From the NCBI RefSeq assembly GCF_900104595.1, contig NZ_FNVY01000004.1, positions 558,001 through 622,000 of the forward strand: 64,000 nucleotides of DNA. Reading direction: 5' to 3'. The stretch comes from Enterococcus timonensis. Its GTDB lineage: Bacteria > Bacillota > Bacilli > Lactobacillales > Enterococcaceae. The number at the start of each line of letters is the position of its first letter. Within the stretch, counting starts at the first letter, position 1. The translations under genes and the position numbers were made by a program. Positions 1 through 9,043 of the stretch are shown here, in pieces. Under the pieces are notes generated by a model. It was not told where the DNA came from, made no database searches, and saw only the letters and a list, made by a program, of their open reading frames with translations.

Positions 1-11
1 CAGGTGAGTGA

Positions 12-3000
12 ATGGCAACGTCTTTAGAAGCAAGTCTAAAGTTGCGCGATCAGTTTACCTCAACTCTGCAAAAAGTCGATTCGTCCATGCAAAAAGCCAC
101 GAAATCCATGACTGGCTTTAAAGAGAAAGTTGCTGGCCCAGTACAAGCCTTGAAAAAGATGACTAACGCAGCAGCTGAAAGTTTTAGCAAGCTGCAGTCA
201 AATGTAAAAAGTGGTATGTCAACAGCCGGCGAAGTAGTCAAGACTGGCACGGAAAGAATCATCACACTGTTTGGGAGTTTTGGGAATCGTATTTCGTCAC
301 GGCTAAATTTATCGGGAATTAAAGATAAATTTAGCGAAGCTTTTAATAAGGTACAATCAGATACAACGGCGGGAGTTTCCGCGGTTGGAAGTGCAGCATC
401 AGCTTTGAAATCTAAGCTCTCAGGACCAATGGATTCCGCGGTTGCGGTTGTCAAAACGGGCGCCGCAAAAATCAAAAACTTTTTAAAAGATTCTGGCGAT
501 GCGTTTAAAATTTTTGGTGCGGATGCAAAAACAGGCTTAAGTAAAATTGAGAGTGCTTTTACGCCACTTGGTAATTTTCTTAAGGCAGGTGCAGTGGCGG
601 GTACTGCTGCGCTTGTCGGATTAGGCAAAAAAATCTATGACGTGGCCGGCGGGTTTGATACTCAGATGTCGAGAGTTCAAGCCATCTCAGGGGCAACAGG
701 CGACTCATTTCAACAAATGCGTGACCAAGCGATTGAACTTGGTGCTAAGACTGCATTCAGTGCAACAGAATCAGCGGCGGGTATGGAAAACTTGGCTTCT
801 GCCGGTTTTAATGCACAAGAAGTTATTGCAGCTATGCCGGGACTTTTAGACTTGGCCGCAGTATCTGGCGGTGATGTGGCGCTTGCTTCTGAAAATGCCG
901 CAACAGCATTACGAGGATTTGGACTTGATGCTGGCCAGGCAGGACACGTAGCCGATGTTTTCGCAAGAGCTGCTGCAGATACAAACGCTGAAGTTGGAGA
1001 TATGGGCGAGGCGATGAAATATGTTGCTCCAGTAGCTAGCTCGATGGGGCTATCTATTGAAGAAGTCGCTGCATCTATCGGAATCATGAGTGATGCTGGT
1101 GTCAAAGGCTCCCAAGCCGGAACGGCGTTGCGCGGTGCTTTATCGCGTTTAGCTAAGCCCACCGACGCAATGCAAGAAACAATGGGTCAACTCGGACTCA
1201 ATTTTTATGATGCAAATGGCCAGATGAAGCCTCTTACTGACCAAGTGGGCATGTTACAGGGTGCTTTTAAAGGATTAACACCGGAACAACAACAGAACGC
1301 ATTGGTGACTCTGTACGGCCAAGAATCACTATCTGGGATGATGGCATTAGTTGCCAAAGGTCCCGAAGCTCTTGGTAAATTAACAAATTCCTTAAAGGAT
1401 AGTTCAGGCGCTGCTGCTGAAATGGCTGAAATTATGCAAAATAATCTCCAGTCGAAGTTAGAACAACTTGGAGGCGCGTTTGAATCTGGCTTAATCAACA
1501 TTGGTGACCGGATTTTTCCAATCATTAAACCTGTCATTGAAGAGTTTACTACCTTCATTGAAAAAACTTTATCAGCGGATAGCATCGGAAAATTTTTCGA
1601 TAAGCTTGCAAAATATGGGGCTGTTTTAAAATCAGCTTTTGATGATGTTAAAGGTCCGGTTTCTGATGCGTTCGGCGCAATCAAGGATAGCTTAAATGAA
1701 CTCAATGGCGGATTTGGCAGTGAAAAGAGCGTCGGAAACTTTAAAGATTTTGTTAGTGGAATTACTGAAGGAATTAAAAAACTTGCAGACTTCGCTGAAA
1801 AGCACGCTGACTCAATCGCCAAAATAATTGATATGCTACCAAAAATTGCTGGAGCATTCTTGGCTTTCAAAATAGGCAAAGGGATTTTAACTCCATTCTT
1901 GAATTTCGGTTCGGGAATCCTGACTTTAACAAAAGGATTTGGGAAACTCGGCGGCGGATTAGGAAAAGCCATTGGCGGTATTTTTAAGAAATTACCGGGT
2001 AAAGATGCAACAGGGGGAGGCAGCGGTGATTTAGGTGCCACTGCTGCAGTTAGTCCTTTGCAGACGTTCCTCGGAACCATGAACGGATTTGCCAAAGGTG
2101 CAACTACTCTTGTACTAATTTTTGGTGTGATTAAGTTGATTGAGGAATTAGCTCAAGCACTGAAAGATATTAATGACAAAGTGCCAAGTGACCTTTCGAA
2201 ACTCGCGCCTAAGTTCTTGAATATGGGAATTGCGCTGGTAGGTATGGGGGCATTTGTTAAGATTGCAGAACGCTTCTCTAAAGATACAAAAGGCGCTGTT
2301 CGAGGTCTAGCAGTCGTTGCTGGTATCAGTGGGAATCTAATTTTAGCGGCAATCGCCATGAAAGAAATCAACGACAAGGTGCCGGATGATATCGGTAATT
2401 TTGCTAGTAAAATGGCAAATATGGGGATTGCTTTAGCTGGTATGGGTATTTTGGTTTTAGCTGCTGGAAAACTAACGTCAATGAATCCTACAGGAGCTAT
2501 CGCAGGTCTAGCTGTTATCGCTGGAATATCTTTGGAACTTATGTTAGCTGCAGAAGCAATGCAACAAGTTGACGAGAAAGTGCCGGACGATATAGGTAGC
2601 TTTGCTTCTAAAATCGCGAATATAGCGATTGCTATTGGTGGCATGGGAATCCTAGTCGGAGTTGTTGGAGCATTGATGGCAACAGGAATTGGCGCTCTCA
2701 TCGGCGGAGCTGGCCTTTTGGCTGTGGCCGCCTTAGCTGGCGAGATCATGCTAGTGGCCGAGGCTATCGCTCAGATGGATGCCAAGGTGCCGGATGACCT
2801 TTCTTCGGTTAAGACAAAAATCGACAATATTGCTGAAACAATTGGTTACTTTACTGCGGCTAATTTAGGTGGGGTTTTAGATCTATTTTCAAATGCTGTT
2901 GGTGTTTTAAATGTTAGTGTGGTTACTACTGGAATCAATAAGTTTATCGACCTGGCAGAATCATTGCAACAGTTTGATAATATTGTGGTTTCTAATACAG

Positions 3001-4757
3001 CAGGTACAAAGATTGAGCAAATTCAAGCTGTCATCGAATCAATTGCTAAATCTGATTTAGGTGATTTGATTTCAAGCGGGTTTACAGCAATTGATACTGC
3101 AATCGTAAATACTACACTGCAAAAATTAGTTGAAATTGGAACGATTCTAACCCAATTTGAGTCACTAGAGTTTAATGCTGGAACAGTCACTAGCAAAATC
3201 GATAGCATTCAATCAGTTATTGATTCGTTAAGCAGCGGAGGAATTTTATCAAAAATTTCTTCAATTTTTGGCGGAGGGCTGGATACAGCCAAATTTGCAA
3301 TTGCGAAAGATGCTTTTCATCAATTAGTTGATATTGGTAATAGTATTTCTACTTTGCAAGGAATTACGGTTAATGCAGAAGATGCAAAATCGAAGGTAAA
3401 AGCAATTAATTCGGTTGTTGAAGCATTAGGCTCATCAAACTTAATTGAATTAATTGGAACGATGATTAAATCAGCTCAATTGACTGAGGTGATAAGCACA
3501 CTTGATGCCATGTTCAATTTGATTGCGCCAATTAATCAAATCGCGGATGCTGATGTCAAAGCTCTTATTGCATCGCAAAAAATTGAACGCATTGGAACAA
3601 TGATTGAAGCATTGGGTACCGCGAATTTAACAGATTATTTTGGAACAATGATTAAGGCTGCGCAACTGGGAGAAGTAAAAAGCTCTCTGACCGCAATGTT
3701 TAATTTAATCACTCCAATTAATCAGATTGCTGATGCCGATATTCAAGCGGCCGCTGCTGTTTCAAAAATCAATCAAATAAGTGATATTATTCAGGCGGTT
3801 GGAACAGGAAATATAGGTACTTTAATTGGCGGAATGGTCAAAAATGGACAACTCGAAGAAGCTAAAAATTCTTTGGCTATGCTATTTGACTTAGTTTCAT
3901 CTGTCAATCAGATTGCAACGGCAGAAATTCAGTCTGCGGCCGCAATCGCGAAGATTAATGAGATTAAAACTGTTTTATCAGCATTGAATGGTATCGGTAG
4001 TGAAACTGGCGATGTCGGATCAGTTGCTACTGGTTTCTTGATGTTGAGTTCTGCGTTTAGCAGCGTTGCAACTACTTCTGCGGTGGCTGCTGCGGGATTG
4101 AATTCAGTTGCTACAGCTTTTCAAACCATGAATAGTGCGACAACTGCAGGTATGGCTGCATTTAATGTGACAGTTTCTAGCGGAATGAACAAAGCAATAG
4201 CTACGGTAAAAGCTGGTAATGCATCAATTGTTTCTGCTTTTTCTGGATTGCGTGGACAATTGCAATCTGCCGGTGCTTATGCAATGTCTGGTTTATCGGC
4301 CGGTATTCAATCCGGCGCTGGGTCTGCAATTACGGCGGCCCAATCCGTGGCTAATCAAGTTTCGGCAACGATTAGATCAGCATTGAAAATTCATTCTCCT
4401 TCGCGCGTTATGATGGAGATTGGCGGATTTGTTGGTGCGGGTTTAGCAAATGGAATCTCGGCTACTAAAGACCTTGTCGCAAGTGCAAGTAATGCATTGG
4501 CTTTTGCATCGGTCCCAGAACCATTAGGAGACCTCAGTGCGAACGGCACAATCACTAATAGCGTGCAACTTGATGACAGCGAAATTTCAAGGTTGAAAGC
4601 TTCAGCAAGTCAACAAATTGTTGTGAATCAAAAACAAGTGACGCCACAAGTTACAATCAATATTGAGAACAAAGATGGACAGCCAATTGACCATGAAGCT
4701 TTACTAAAAGAGTTAGAAGATAAAGTTTTAGAGATGGCCGAAGCTGATTTGAGTTAA
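12..4757 (+). CDS. Phage tail tape measure protein (TP901 family, XkdO-like)
   Basis: A 1581-residue protein whose length should set the tail length during assembly. The N-terminal third is Ala/Ser/Lys-rich and probably coiled. Around residues 210-490 lies the TP901 tape-measure core, with the segment starting GAKTAFSATESAAGMENLAS. Residues ~715-940 hold four ~67-residue repeats built on KVPDDIG..ASK. Residues ~1150-1340 hold further ~63-residue repeats with INQIADAD. The C-terminus has the ALKIHSPSRV motif typical of tape measures. The ATG at 12 follows an AGGTGAG ribosome binding site. It is the first gene of a contractile-tail gene run; genes upstream are outside the window. Confidence 0.93.
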   Translation: MATSLEASLKLRDQFTSTLQKVDSSMQKATKSMTGFKEKVAGPVQALKKMTNAAAESFSKLQSNVKSGMSTAGEVVKTGTERIITLFGSFGNRISSRLNLSGIKDKFSEAFNKVQSDTTAGVSAVGSAASALKSKLSGPMDSAVAVVKTGAAKIKNFLKDSGDAFKIFGADAKTGLSKIESAFTPLGNFLKAGAVAGTAALVGLGKKIYDVAGGFDTQMSRVQAISGATGDSFQQMRDQAIELGAKTAFSATESAAGMENLASAGFNAQEVIAAMPGLLDLAAVSGGDVALASENAATALRGFGLDAGQAGHVADVFARAAADTNAEVGDMGEAMKYVAPVASSMGLSIEEVAASIGIMSDAGVKGSQAGTALRGALSRLAKPTDAMQETMGQLGLNFYDANGQMKPLTDQVGMLQGAFKGLTPEQQQNALVTLYGQESLSGMMALVAKGPEALGKLTNSLKDSSGAAAEMAEIMQNNLQSKLEQLGGAFESGLINIGDRIFPIIKPVIEEFTTFIEKTLSADSIGKFFDKLAKYGAVLKSAFDDVKGPVSDAFGAIKDSLNELNGGFGSEKSVGNFKDFVSGITEGIKKLADFAEKHADSIAKIIDMLPKIAGAFLAFKIGKGILTPFLNFGSGILTLTKGFGKLGGGLGKAIGGIFKKLPGKDATGGGSGDLGATAAVSPLQTFLGTMNGFAKGATTLVLIFGVIKLIEELAQALKDINDKVPSDLSKLAPKFLNMGIALVGMGAFVKIAERFSKDTKGAVRGLAVVAGISGNLILAAIAMKEINDKVPDDIGNFASKMANMGIALAGMGILVLAAGKLTSMNPTGAIAGLAVIAGISLELMLAAEAMQQVDEKVPDDIGSFASKIANIAIAIGGMGILVGVVGALMATGIGALIGGAGLLAVAALAGEIMLVAEAIAQMDAKVPDDLSSVKTKIDNIAETIGYFTAANLGGVLDLFSNAVGVLNVSVVTTGINKFIDLAESLQQFDNIVVSNTAGTKIEQIQAVIESIAKSDLGDLISSGFTAIDTAIVNTTLQKLVEIGTILTQFESLEFNAGTVTSKIDSIQSVIDSLSSGGILSKISSIFGGGLDTAKFAIAKDAFHQLVDIGNSISTLQGITVNAEDAKSKVKAINSVVEALGSSNLIELIGTMIKSAQLTEVISTLDAMFNLIAPINQIADADVKALIASQKIERIGTMIEALGTANLTDYFGTMIKAAQLGEVKSSLTAMFNLITPINQIADADIQAAAAVSKINQISDIIQAVGTGNIGTLIGGMVKNGQLEEAKNSLAMLFDLVSSVNQIATAEIQSAAAIAKINEIKTVLSALNGIGSETGDVGSVATGFLMLSSAFSSVATTSAVAAAGLNSVATAFQTMNSATTAGMAAFNVTVSSGMNKAIATVKAGNASIVSAFSGLRGQLQSAGAYAMSGLSAGIQSGAGSAITAAQSVANQVSATIRSALKIHSPSRVMMEIGGFVGAGLANGISATKDLVASASNALAFASVPEPLGDLSANGTITNSVQLDDSEISRLKASASQQIVVNQKQVTPQVTINIENKDGQPIDHEALLKELEDKVLEMAEADLS

Positions 4758-4772
4758 AAGGAGGGATAAACT

Positions 4773-5465
4773 TTGGCAATACGTTTTTATTTAGAAATTG
4801 GAGGGAAACGTTATATTTTGCCGGTCAATCCAGGCTCGGTTAAAATGGCTATTCCTTCAAATAACCAATCGGCCGAAGTCGTTAAATTAGGCGAAATCAC
4901 ACAATTAGCAAAAAATGGGTTGAAGTCATTAAGCTTCAGCTCGTTTTTTGCTGTTGATAAAAAGTTTGGTTATGTGAATCAAGACGCCACATTTCTTGAG
5001 CCTAAGAAATATGTTGAGTTGATTGAGTCAGCAATGAATAATTTAAAGCCAATCCGTTTCATTGTCACGGATACAAACATCAATATGTTAGTTTCCATTG
5101 ATTCGTTTGATTGGTCAATAAATGATGCAACAAATGATTATGACTACTCGATCACTCTTAAAGAGTACAAAGAATATGGCGCGAAGTTTGTTAAAAATGT
5201 TGATAAGCCAAAGCCTAAACCGAAGCCCGCACCGCGCCCTGCCACAACTCAAGCCATTACGGTTGGCTGTAAGGTTCGCGTAAATGGCAGATTACATCGT
5301 GATTCATATGGTTCTGCGCCTGGTCAAACCGAGGTTAATGCGGAGCGATTAGTTTCAATCATCGTTTCAAATCCTAAAGGTGGCCAGAATTATCCGTACC
5401 ACGTCACTACTCTTAACGGTGGATGGCGCGGTTGGGTTACAAAGGGTTCGGTGACGCGCATATGA
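4773..5465 (+). CDS. XkdP-like tail/baseplate protein with C-terminal SH3-like domain
   Basis: A 230-residue protein directly after the tape measure, the place of XkdP in PBSX-type tails. It starts at TTG after AAAAGGAGGG. Residues 1-145 resemble the XkdP N-terminal domain (ILPVNPGSV and YDYSITLKEYKEYG segments). A Pro/Lys-rich linker (PKPKPKPAPRP) follows. The C-terminal ~70 residues look like an SH3-type domain (VGCKVRVNGRLHRDSYG and GWRGWVTKGSVTRI) where classical XkdP has LysM. That suggests binding to cell wall or to a tail partner, which is inference. The stop overlaps the next start (ATGA). Confidence 0.75.
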   Translation: MAIRFYLEIGGKRYILPVNPGSVKMAIPSNNQSAEVVKLGEITQLAKNGLKSLSFSSFFAVDKKFGYVNQDATFLEPKKYVELIESAMNNLKPIRFIVTDTNINMLVSIDSFDWSINDATNDYDYSITLKEYKEYGAKFVKNVDKPKPKPKPAPRPATTQAITVGCKVRVNGRLHRDSYGSAPGQTEVNAERLVSIIVSNPKGGQNYPYHVTTLNGGWRGWVTKGSVTRI

Positions 5466-6436
5466 ATTTGAAAATCTTGGGTACCAGCGTTACGTATTAC
5501 ACTCAATACGATTTATCGGAAATTGTTTCAAGCCCTGTCTGGTACACGTCGATGGACTCACAACCGGGGAAATTTAGTTTTTCGATTACTGAAGATAAGG
5601 CAGTGTTTTATCGTTCAGGTGATATCATTGAGGCTTTCGCTGATGACAAACAATTTTTTAAAGGGAAAATTTTTATCCGGCGAAAACAAAAAGATGGCTT
5701 GTGGAAAATAGTTGCGTACGACAATCTTCGGTATTTACAAAATGAAGATACAATCGTTTTTGGTGCATCAACTGCTTCAGAAAGGTTCAAAAAAATATGT
5801 GAGATACAAGGCCTGAGCTACAAAATTAGTCAGGCCTCATCATATAAATGTGCCGGGGTTATTGAAGATGCTAAAACTTATTTTTCCATGTTATCGGATG
5901 CGCTTGATGAAACAAGAACGGCTACAACTTATCGTTATTTTGTCTATGATGATTCGGGTACATTGAAATTTGCTGATGTTGATTATTTAATGACAAATTT
6001 GCTTTTGGGCGATGAGTCGTTGATAACCGATTACAGTTACGAAAGCAGTATTGATGAAGCGTACAACTCTATTAAAGTAATTCGCGAGGATGAAAAAACT
6101 AAGTCAAGGCAAGTCTTTACTGCAACCAGCGATAAAACAATTGCCGTGTGGGGAAAGCTCCAGAAAGTTGAAAAGGCGACTGATGCAGATATGAATGCCA
6201 ACCAATTACAAAAACAGGCGAATGATGCGCTTAAGCAAAATAATGCTGAAGCAACATCCTTATCACTTGAATCAATTGGCAATATGGCGATTAGAGCTGG
6301 TAACAGCTTTACATTGCTTCTCTCTGACCTGAAGCGGGAATGGGGCAAAGATACTCGGAAGGTTTTAGTTAGATCGTGTACCCACACTTTTAGCCCTGTT
6401 CATACGCAGTCAATGGAAGTTGAGGTGATTGGATAA
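5462..6436 (+). CDS. XkdQ-like baseplate hub protein
   Basis: A 324-residue protein of the XkdQ/gpD-like hub family, expected to sit at the centre of the contractile-tail baseplate. I place the start at ATG 5462, which overlaps the upstream stop as ATGA, rather than at an earlier in-frame codon that would lie deep inside the preceding gene. Visible features are an N-terminal beta-rich part (SFSITEDKAVFYRSGDIIEAF) and a C-terminal segment ending near VLVRSCTHTFSPVHTQSMEV, common in this family. Its stop overlaps the next start (TAATG), so the run is translationally coupled. Confidence 0.82.
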   Translation: MNLKILGTSVTYYTQYDLSEIVSSPVWYTSMDSQPGKFSFSITEDKAVFYRSGDIIEAFADDKQFFKGKIFIRRKQKDGLWKIVAYDNLRYLQNEDTIVFGASTASERFKKICEIQGLSYKISQASSYKCAGVIEDAKTYFSMLSDALDETRTATTYRYFVYDDSGTLKFADVDYLMTNLLLGDESLITDYSYESSIDEAYNSIKVIREDEKTKSRQVFTATSDKTIAVWGKLQKVEKATDADMNANQLQKQANDALKQNNAEATSLSLESIGNMAIRAGNSFTLLLSDLKREWGKDTRKVLVRSCTHTFSPVHTQSMEVEVIG

Positions 6437-6738
6437 TGGCCGGGGAAAAACTTGCAAGGCTTATCAAAGACCAAAGAATTCCGCATAGTGATTTAGCAGA
6501 TGTTTTATTTGGTGCAGTTACTAGTACCTCACCTCTCAAAATTAGAGTGAATCCACAGCTTGAAATTGGAGCTGACAATATTATTTTGTCGGAGCTTGTA
6601 AAAGAAAAAATTATTACTATTACGATTGATGGAAAATCAGGTAGTGCAACAGTATTTGAAGCGCTGAAATCTGGCGATAGAGTTGTGATGCTTCGGTTTT
6701 CTAAGGGCCAAAAATATTATGTATTAGAAAGGGGATGA
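6436..6738 (+). CDS. XkdR-like baseplate protein (DUF2577)
   Basis: A 100-residue protein in the XkdR position. Small size, an OB-like beta-strand pattern (KIRVNPQLEIGADNIILSE) and the C-terminal GDRVVMLRFSKGQKYYVLERG agree with the DUF2577 family of contractile-tail baseplate proteins. It is coupled by a one-base overlap to the XkdQ-like gene and followed four bases later by the XkdS-like gene. The exact role is not established from the sequence. Confidence 0.78.
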   Translation: MAGEKLARLIKDQRIPHSDLADVLFGAVTSTSPLKIRVNPQLEIGADNIILSELVKEKIITITIDGKSGSATVFEALKSGDRVVMLRFSKGQKYYVLERG

Positions 6739-6742
6739 GAAG

Positions 6743-7111
6743 ATGGATGAAATTATTTCAATTGAACCCTCTCGAACTTACCGGATTTTAAATGGTCGCG
6801 TGAGTGGATGGATTGATGAAATGGATGCAATTCGGCAAAGTGTCGAAAAGATTTTACAGACGGAACGGTTTCGGTTTGAAATCTATTCAGATGAATATGG
6901 AATTGAATTGGAAAATTTGTTTGGCCAATCTTTTGATTTAGTTGCTGCCGAATGTGAACGAGTTGTGAAAGAATCGCTGTTGTCTGATGAGCGAATTGTT
7001 AGTATTGATGATTTTGAAATTGTTCAGCAATCGAAATCTTCCGCCTTGATCGCCTTTCAAGTGGTTAGTGTTTTTGGCGCTTTTAAAGTAGAGCAGGAGG
7101 TGACATTATGA
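6743..7111 (+). CDS. XkdS-like baseplate protein (DUF2634/gp25-like)
   Basis: A 122-residue protein matching the XkdS/DUF2634 position and shape. The segment FEIYSDEYGIELENLFGQSFDLV is characteristic of gp25-like wedge proteins that nucleate sheath assembly. It starts with ATG after GAAAGGGGATGAG and overlaps the next start by four bases (ATGA). It acts in the baseplate wedge together with the following J-like protein; this is inferred from synteny. Confidence 0.8.
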   Translation: MDEIISIEPSRTYRILNGRVSGWIDEMDAIRQSVEKILQTERFRFEIYSDEYGIELENLFGQSFDLVAAECERVVKESLLSDERIVSIDDFEIVQQSKSSALIAFQVVSVFGAFKVEQEVTL

Positions 7112-8244
7112 ATCCAGAAGACATTGGTAAATTTCTAGAAAAATATACCTATGACTACTACATTGAAGAAGCTCTTTCGCAAGTCCCTGATACGATTGAT
7201 AAACGTGAGGGATCAATTATTTATGATGCCCTTGCGCCCGCATGTTATCAACTTGCACTATTCAGCATGGATCTAAAAAATATCATGCTCGATTCTTTCG
7301 TGCAAACAGCCACTGAAGGTTATCTGGACTTAAGAGCTGAAGAACATGGACTAAAAAGAATAGTTGCAACTAAATCTATTGTCACCGGCGTTTTTACAGA
7401 TCCCGATGGCAAGCCCTATAAGCAACTGGTTGAGGGTAATCGGTTTTCCAGTATTGGTGAAAACCCTGCTTATTATTCTGTGATTCAGCAAGTTACTGAT
7501 GGAAATTACACGCTCATGAGTGAATCGTTTGGAACGGTTGGAAATCAGTATATTGGGCAATTACTTCCCATCGACCATTTCAATGGACTGGGTGAAGGCA
7601 ACTTAACTGAGGTCACTATTCCGGCCAGAGATGTTGAAACAGATGATGATCTGCGTGCTCGCATTTTGAAAACCTATGAGGTCAATCAGTATGGTGGAAA
7701 TATCGAAGATTATATTCAATTTACCTCGAAAATTGATGGCGTTGGTGCAGTCCAGGTTTACCCTATCTGGAAAGGGGGTGGGACGGTTCGCATTGTCATT
7801 TTGAGTAATTCTTTAGATTTGCCAACCAATGCGTTACTGACCAATGTACAAACAGTAATTGACCCAACTGGCGATCAAAAAGGATACGGCATTGCGCCAA
7901 TCGGACACGAGGTAACTATCGCAGCGCCAGCTGTCAAAACTATCAATGTCGCGCTTCACATTGACACAGAAGTTGGCGTTACGTTGGACTCAATAAAAAA
8001 CAGTATTGATGCCGCGCTAAAAGAACACTTTTTAACCATTCGGAAAACATGGGGCAATCATGATGAGCTTTACAAGTACCAGCAAACTATCTATCGGTCG
8101 CAGCTGATGGCAACACTCTTAAAAATTACAGGCGTGGCCAATGTCAGCAATGTAAAATTAAATGGCGCTGAAAAAGACCTGGTCTTAGTTTTGGATAACG
8201 GTTTGCAAGAATGCGCCTTTTTGGGGACGGTGAGCTATCAATGA
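7108..8244 (+). CDS. Baseplate J-like protein (XkdT)
   Basis: A 378-residue baseplate wedge protein. Family hallmarks are the early segment DKREGSIIYDALAPACYQLA, the central DVETDDDLRARILKTYEVNQ and YGGNIEDYIQFTSKIDGVGAVQVYP, and the C-terminal ITGVANVSNVKLNG. These occur in the P2 gpJ/XkdT family, and the length is typical. ATG 7108 overlaps the upstream stop and its own stop overlaps the XkdU-like start. In contractile tails it links the sheath-end wedge to the tail fibres. Confidence 0.9.
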   Translation: MNPEDIGKFLEKYTYDYYIEEALSQVPDTIDKREGSIIYDALAPACYQLALFSMDLKNIMLDSFVQTATEGYLDLRAEEHGLKRIVATKSIVTGVFTDPDGKPYKQLVEGNRFSSIGENPAYYSVIQQVTDGNYTLMSESFGTVGNQYIGQLLPIDHFNGLGEGNLTEVTIPARDVETDDDLRARILKTYEVNQYGGNIEDYIQFTSKIDGVGAVQVYPIWKGGGTVRIVILSNSLDLPTNALLTNVQTVIDPTGDQKGYGIAPIGHEVTIAAPAVKTINVALHIDTEVGVTLDSIKNSIDAALKEHFLTIRKTWGNHDELYKYQQTIYRSQLMATLLKITGVANVSNVKLNGAEKDLVLVLDNGLQECAFLGTVSYQ

Positions 8245-9023
8245 TAGAGGCTCAAGACCTAAAAAAAATGCTGCCGAACTGGTACGAAAATATTTTTGAA
8301 ACCAAGTTATTGATGGAAATAGAACAAGAATTATTTGATGAGCTGGCTTTGCAAATCAAACAAACGCAAAGTAATCAATACGTTTCTACAGCAGATTCTG
8401 AAACTTTGGCCGTGTATGAAAATATGCTGCGGATAGTCCGCCAAAGTGGAGACACATTAGAGATGCGTCGCTTTAGAATTTTATCCCGGCTATCTACTCA
8501 AAAGCCATATACAAAAAGGTACTTGGAGGAGGTGCTGCTTAGCTTTGGCAGCTCTGTAACAATCACTAGTATTTTTGATGAGTATCGCGTAATTATTGAG
8601 AGTTACTTTGAGCATCAAGGCCAAATGAGCGATTTGGACTACATGATTCGCACAATTATCCCGGCCAATCTGGTGGCGGATGTCAATAATCATCTAGCTC
8701 TAGGCGATTTGATAGAGCAGATTTTTTTAGGTGCTGCTTTATCAGCCGGCGAGTTTGTAACGATCACGCAAGATTTTAAGCAAACAAGTCAAACCGGGCA
8801 AAGTGTTTTGGCTGGAACGGGTGTTACGGCCGGTCATTTTAATGGGGTAACTGCTGATTTTAAAGCAAATACTGCCGCCACACAAAGCCAAAAAATTGCG
8901 GTGGCCAGCACACTTTTAGCGCAGAGCGATTTGACTCACGACTATCAAGCAGCGCTAGCAACAAAGCAAAAAGCGATTCAATCGGCCGGCGCAGTGTCTG
9001 CTGATTTTATTACTTTGGACTAA
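8241..9023 (+). CDS. XkdU-like tail protein (DUF2313/YmfQ) with repetitive extension
   Basis: A 260-residue protein starting at ATG 8241, which overlaps the J-like stop (ATGA). Residues 1-~165 match the XkdU/YmfQ type: an opening MLPNWYENIF followed by EMRRFRILSRLSTQKPYTKR. The last ~75 residues are an Ala/Thr/Gln-rich extension with two imperfect units of the form AGxF..(I)T.DFK..T. It may be the attachment point for the following fibre. It sits immediately before the DGR target gene, the usual place of a fibre adaptor. Confidence 0.78.
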   Translation: MIEAQDLKKMLPNWYENIFETKLLMEIEQELFDELALQIKQTQSNQYVSTADSETLAVYENMLRIVRQSGDTLEMRRFRILSRLSTQKPYTKRYLEEVLLSFGSSVTITSIFDEYRVIIESYFEHQGQMSDLDYMIRTIIPANLVADVNNHLALGDLIEQIFLGAALSAGEFVTITQDFKQTSQTGQSVLAGTGVTAGHFNGVTADFKANTAATQSQKIAVASTLLAQSDLTHDYQAALATKQKAIQSAGAVSADFITLD

Positions 9024-9043
9024 AAAAAGGAGAGTGAAAACTT

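Noticed and set aside
710-2749. Minus-strand ORFs across the tape measure gene
   Set aside because: Long open frames opposite an Ala/Gly-rich gene are a composition effect; no ribosome binding sites or recognisable domains.
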